Positions 31,783-34,695 of a stretch of 34,695 nt of DNA are shown piece by piece (position 1 is the stretch's first letter; the number at the start of each line of letters is the position of its first letter). Location of the stretch: NCBI GenBank assembly GCA_030524175.1, contig JAUNHC010000051.1, positions 1 to 34,695 of the forward strand, written 5' to 3'. Source of the stretch: Eubacteriales bacterium. Lineage in GTDB: Bacteria; Bacillota; Clostridia; Lachnospirales; Lachnospiraceae. Under the pieces are notes generated by a model. It was given only the letters and a program-made list of their open reading frames with translations. It did not search any database and was not told where the DNA came from. The position numbers and the translations under genes were made by a program.

Positions 31783-31917
31783 GTAACTGTTCAAAACCAT
31801 GAACAGTTACGCCGCAAGCCCATGAAAATCGCCTTTGGCGATGGGGCTTGCTTTTGGCTGTTCAACGTTTTCGCACGGACTGTGCAGTAAATGCACAGTC
31901 CTGTACTAAACAGTTAC
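31783..31917. mobile_element. MITE-like hairpin element with 9-bp target duplication
   Basis: The 135-bp element starts GTAACTGTT and ends AACAGTTAC (inverted), and is flanked on both sides by GATATTTTT (31774-31782 and 31918-31926). Inside are a 10-bp hairpin (31783-31810), a larger stem (GCAAGCCCAT with ATGGGGCTTGC, enclosing ATCGCC/GGCGAT) and a perfect 10-bp hairpin GGACTGTGCA/TGCACAGTCC (31877-31901). It contains no gene and lies 39 bases upstream of the rhamnosidase start. Confidence 0.6.
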
Positions 31918-31990
31918 GATATTTTTAACATATCCGATAGCTTTTCACCATTAACAAAACAAACTGGAGGTTTGGGTTTTGAAACTTTAA

Positions 31991-33082
31991 TTATGATTCT
32001 AATGAAATTTCTATACCTTCCCTAAGATATTCCCTTTCTCCTGCATGAAGGACCTCTTCCACAGAGCTTAATTCCGGCTGCTCTTTCAGTATTAACTCAA
32101 GATACAGCATCACCGACTTTTCATCGGCAGAAGAAAGTTTTTCCCAGAATTCCCATTGGTTATCCTTATTTTCGTCTACATCCCCGTCATAGTAGCTGAA
32201 AGGCATACTGTGCAGAAATGTACCATCTTTTTCTTTAAAAACAGGAGATAAAATCCTGTATTCCTCCTTTTCATATGCTTCCTGCTGTTCTCTTGTCCTC
32301 TCGACCACAACCTTTCCCCAAAACGAAGTAACTGATTTTTTTAAGTCTGTCACCTTCACTGTATAGTCATCAAAAATAAATTCCTGTTCAGGCAAAGCTG
32401 TCACTTCAGCCTCTGTCTCCACAGTAAAAGTAAAGTCCTGATTCTCTGATCTTTTTTCACCATTAATAAATACCGACAGCGGCAAAGTCACCTCAAAAGG
32501 ACATTCAAGCCCCAGATTATGGATATCTGCCGTAAACACATAATTGTCCCCGCTGCCTTCGTCATCCCAGGTATCAATGGGCTGGCTCAAAGTCTGTCCA
32601 TTAATAATTAAACGGTGAGTATATAATTGATACCTTTTACCTGCTTTAGTAGGGACTCCGTAAATACACAGCTGCCCTCCATCATACATCACTTCTCTGA
32701 TATCCAGCAAAGGCGAATCATCCTCTCTCTTTTCCCAGGTCTTCACCCACTCTTTATCAATAAATTCCGGCAATGTGGGTTCCTTCTCAACTATGGCATT
32801 TATGTCAGACTGGAAAATTTCCGGGATATTCTGGCTATCATCCAGACTTAAGTATTCTGCAAAATTAAATTCTTTTTTGGCGGTAGCGGTAAAGCTTCCC
32901 AGCAATAACACCACCGCAATCCCCAGGAGATACCATCTCTTTCTATATGGTTTCCTGCGTGTTCTTTCTGTACCCTGAGTGTATAAATCTTTTTCTATAT
33001 TCTGTTTTACTGTCTCTTCCAACGCCAGGTGAAAGGCTTCCGGCATTTTGGGATACTCCTGGTTCCATTTTTTTCTATCCAT
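31991..33082 (-). CDS. DUF4179-type membrane anti-sigma-like protein
   Basis: This 363-residue protein has a cytoplasmic basic N-terminus (about residues 1-47), a single membrane segment (about 48-66, WYLLGIAVVLLLGSFTATA), then an extracellular part with DUF4179-like strands (EYLSLDDSQNIPEIFQS, GGQLCIYGVPTKAGK, GEKRSENQDFTFTVE). Such proteins follow ECF sigma genes and are taken as their membrane-bound partners or anti-sigma factors. The ATG overlaps the sigma stop codon (TAATG), so the two are coupled. The signal it senses is unknown; wall or envelope stress is the common case. Confidence 0.85.
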   Translation of the reverse strand: MDRKKWNQEYPKMPEAFHLALEETVKQNIEKDLYTQGTERTRRKPYRKRWYLLGIAVVLLLGSFTATAKKEFNFAEYLSLDDSQNIPEIFQSDINAIVEKEPTLPEFIDKEWVKTWEKREDDSPLLDIREVMYDGGQLCIYGVPTKAGKRYQLYTHRLIINGQTLSQPIDTWDDEGSGDNYVFTADIHNLGLECPFEVTLPLSVFINGEKRSENQDFTFTVETEAEVTALPEQEFIFDDYTVKVTDLKKSVTSFWGKVVVERTREQQEAYEKEEYRILSPVFKEKDGTFLHSMPFSYYDGDVDENKDNQWEFWEKLSSADEKSVMLYLELILKEQPELSSVEEVLHAGEREYLREGIEISLES

Positions 33083-33552
33083 TATGCATCCTCCTCTGAT
33101 AACAACGTGCGCATTTTATCCCTGCCCCTGTAAAGACGGCTTTTCACTGTTCCTTCAGGAATTTCCAGCATTCTGGAAATCTCCTGGATTTGATATCCTT
33201 CAAGGTAATGAAGCACAAGCACGATCCTGAATTCCGGTTCCAGATCGGATAATGCCTTATAAAGGCTGCTGTAATCCTGTTTCTCTGATGTCTCATCACG
33301 CCACCCGAATTCTATGGGAATTAACCTTTTCCTCTCCTTGGCAAGGGTGCAGCATTCATGAATCAGAATACGTATGAGCCATGTCTTTGCAAATGCATCA
33401 TTCCTTAAAGTATCAAGCCTCTCAAAAGCCTTGGTTACCGCCTCTTGGGCCGCATCCATACAGTCCTCATCCTTTCTCAGGATTGCTTTTGCAATCCTGT
33501 ACAACTGTACTTCGTTTTCCATGACTAAATTTCCAAAAGCTGTCTTATCCAT
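33082..33552 (-). CDS. ECF RNA polymerase sigma factor
   Basis: A sigma-70 protein of 156 residues with only regions 2 and 4. Region 2 spans about residues 10-75 (NEVQLYRIAKAILRKDEDCM, DAAQEAVTKAFERLDTL, FAKTWLIRILIHECC). Region 4 spans about 100-150 (YSSLYKALSDLEPEFRIVLV, GYQIQEISRMLEIPEGTVK, RLYRGRDKMR). The missing region 3 defines the ECF class. It is coupled to the DUF4179 protein, its presumed regulator. Upstream, two direct copies of AACAGTT 11 bases apart may form part of its own promoter region. Confidence 0.92.
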   Translation of the reverse strand: MDKTAFGNLVMENEVQLYRIAKAILRKDEDCMDAAQEAVTKAFERLDTLRNDAFAKTWLIRILIHECCTLAKERKRLIPIEFGWRDETSEKQDYSSLYKALSDLEPEFRIVLVLHYLEGYQIQEISRMLEIPEGTVKSRLYRGRDKMRTLLSEEDA

Positions 33553-33828
33553 ACGTTTTCCCCTTGTTGACCGCCAACAGTTCCGGCAGGTCTGAACTGT
33601 TACATTAACTGTTCCTTCGTGGTCTTTTACTTATTAGACATTGTAGCCTGCCGGAAAGTTCCCTGTGTATGGTTTATTTTTTAATTTTACTCGGCACAAT
33701 TGTGTGTTTACCAAAGGTTTTCTCGGCACCGACAAATCAGAATGAACAACTAATATATTAAAAAGAATTATCGTTGGCTGTTTCCTTTATTTCGGTCTCA
33801 AATTACTTATAACATTATATCGGGTTAT
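33553..33828. other. Upstream region of the sigma gene
   Basis: I see no gene. Minus-strand repeats GGAACAGTTAATGTAACAGTTC near 33,590-33,612 contain two AACAGTT copies, similar to the ends of the MITE-like element at 31,783-31,917. Autoregulation by the ECF factor is usual, but no clear GGAAC..GTC promoter with correct spacing was found. Confidence 0.4.
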
Positions 33829-34470
33829 CACTTTTATAGGTACCTAAAGGCGATTATCTTGATTATATCCCGGGAGGAGTTTGAAAGTACCTATAAAATT
33901 TTCCATTCTGCCACTTTTATAGGTATTTGAAGGCAATTTCCCGGATTATTTACTGGGAGTTAGCTTGAAAGTACCTATAAAATTTGCCACATTGTCACTT
34001 TTATAGGTACTTGGAGACGATTTCCCGGATTATTTCCTGAGGGGTAGCTTGAAAGTACCTATAAAATTTTCCATTCTGCCACTTTTATAGGTATTTAGAG
34101 GCGATTTCCTGGATTATTTCCTGGGGGTTAGCCTGAAAGTACCTATAAAATTTTCCATTCTGCCACTTTTATAGGTATTTAGAGGCGATTTCCTGGATTA
34201 TTTCCTGGGGGTTAGCCTGAAAGTACCTATAAAACTTCCCACATTGCCACTTTTATAGGTATTTGGAGACGATTTCCTGAATTTATTCCTGGATTTTAGC
34301 TTAAAAGTACCTATAAAATTTGCCACATTGCCACTTTTATAGGTATTTGGAGGCCATTTCCTCGGTGTCTTACTTCGTTTCAGCCTGAAATCACCTATAA
34401 GATTCACCGGATTGCCAATTTTATAGGTATTTGGAGGTGATTTCCTTAGCAACTTCCTCCATAGCGCTTT
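33829..34470. repeat. Eight tandem repeats of 84 bp, each a long hairpin
   Basis: The motif cacTTTTATAGGTA begins at 33829, 33912, 33996, 34080, 34164, 34248, 34332 and 34416 (CAATTTT in the last), giving periods of 83 then 84. Each unit also has TACCTATAAAA about 57 bases on, the inverse of the first arm. The arms extend to about 20 bp (TTTTATAGGTAnTTnnAGGC) with a loop of about 28 bases; a 16-base linker separates units. The last unit has decayed. The array is between the sigma gene and a gene entering from the right. Confidence 0.85.
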
Positions 34471-34572
34471 CTGAACTATAGGTATGTTAATTAAAACACA
34501 TTAATAAAAGAAATTAATAGAAAGTTTCCCGCATATCTGCATTTACAATTTTTTTCACTGAATTCGGCATAT

Positions 34573-34621
34573 AAAAAGAGCAGCCCGGGTCATAACACCT
34601 GCCCGGGCCACTCCTATTTTT
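34573..34621. terminator. Bidirectional terminator
   Basis: GCCCGGG (34583-34589) pairs with CCCGGGC (34602-34608), with GAG/CTC extending the stem. T-runs follow on the plus strand (TATTTTT) and on the minus strand (TTTTT, 34573-34577). It ends the minus-strand gene at 34,630. Confidence 0.7.
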
Positions 34622-34629
34622 GTGAATAC

Positions 34630-34695
34630 CTATTCATTACTGTAAGGCTGACCATCGCCGCAACTCTGACCATCACCGTATCTCTGATCATCACC
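34630..34695 (-). CDS. 3' end of a gene entering from the right
   Basis: Twenty-one codons and a TAG are in the window: the peptide end is GDDQRYGDGQSCGDGQPYSN followed by E and stop. It is a hydrophilic hexapeptide repeat (G-D-x-Q-x-x), a common kind of low-complexity C-terminal tail on membrane or regulatory proteins. The rest of the gene lies beyond the window, so no function can be given. The terminator at 34,573-34,621 follows. Confidence 0.6.
   Translation of the reverse strand, partial: GDDQRYGDGQSCGDGQPYSNE

Noticed and set aside
34198-34452. 84-residue minus-strand frame with a 28-residue repeat in the tandem array
   Set aside because: The same frame is closed by stop codons in the other units, there is no ribosome site, and the nucleotide repeat with its inverted arms explains the pattern.
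33829-34470. CRISPR array
   Set aside because: The parts between the short conserved arms are also repeated with an 84-base period, so there are no variable spacers, and no cas gene is near.

Overview
The window looks like chromosomal DNA of a gut Firmicute, most likely a Lachnospiraceae member close to Blautia or Ruminococcus. I infer this from the families present (giant SpaA-repeat adhesin with class B sortase, DUF3991/Toprim primase, ParM-type segregation genes, YesMN regulation, GH78 rhamnosidase, DUF4179 anti-sigma protein) and from strong GGAGG-type ribosome binding sites. No rRNA, tRNA or CRISPR array was found. Nearly all genes are on the minus strand. Function calls are from sequence reading alone, with no database search.

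Region 1 (1 to about 17.87 kb) is the end of an integrative conjugative or mobilizable element that continues to the left of the window. In transcription order (right to left) it holds two accessory proteins of unknown function and a 26-codon ORF; a ParM/ParR pair preceded by a dense cluster of inverted repeats; a tandem ribbon-helix-helix-like protein; a remnant of a cytosine methyltransferase; then a compact surface cassette: amidoligase, a SpaA/Cna-B repeat protein of about 2,000 residues, a gamma-glutamylcyclotransferase and a class B sortase. After it come a RelE/ParE-type toxin-antitoxin pair, a metK behind a terminator-like hairpin, a Toprim/DUF3991 primase-like protein, small accessory genes, a beta-class DNA methyltransferase, and oriT-like palindromes at the extreme left. 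Integrase, relaxase and type IV secretion genes are not in the window.

Region 2 (about 17.6 to 18.83 kb) is a mosaic junction: a truncated cupin gene, a second shorter frameshifted copy of the same cupin start, an AT-rich stretch, a broken copy of the metK leader and start, and small ORFs including a VbhA-antitoxin-like one. It reads as the scar of repeated insertion and deletion at one spot.

Region 3 (18.8 to 23.8 kb) is a redox gene cluster: flavodoxin, ferredoxin-domain aldo/keto reductase, DUF362 protein and a carboxymuconolactone decarboxylase-family protein in one direction. A LysR regulator is divergent from it, and its promoter is overlaid by two inverted repeats. A small unknown gene with a strong terminator follows.

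Region 4 (23.8 to 31.75 kb) is a carbohydrate-sensing and -degrading block: YesM-type histidine kinase, YesN-type response regulator and an extracellular solute-binding protein with overlapping ends and no permeases, next to a secreted GH78 alpha-L-rhamnosidase. The rhamnosidase gene has a MITE-like element with a 9-bp target duplication in its upstream region.

Region 5 (32 to 34.7 kb) is an ECF sigma factor and its DUF4179 partner, then an array of eight 84-bp hairpin-forming tandem repeats, a bidirectional terminator and the last 21 codons of a gene that enters from the right.

The most interesting system is the amidoligase / SpaA protein / cyclotransferase / sortase cassette. It suggests peptide-bond chemistry applied to a mobile-element-encoded cell-surface polymer.
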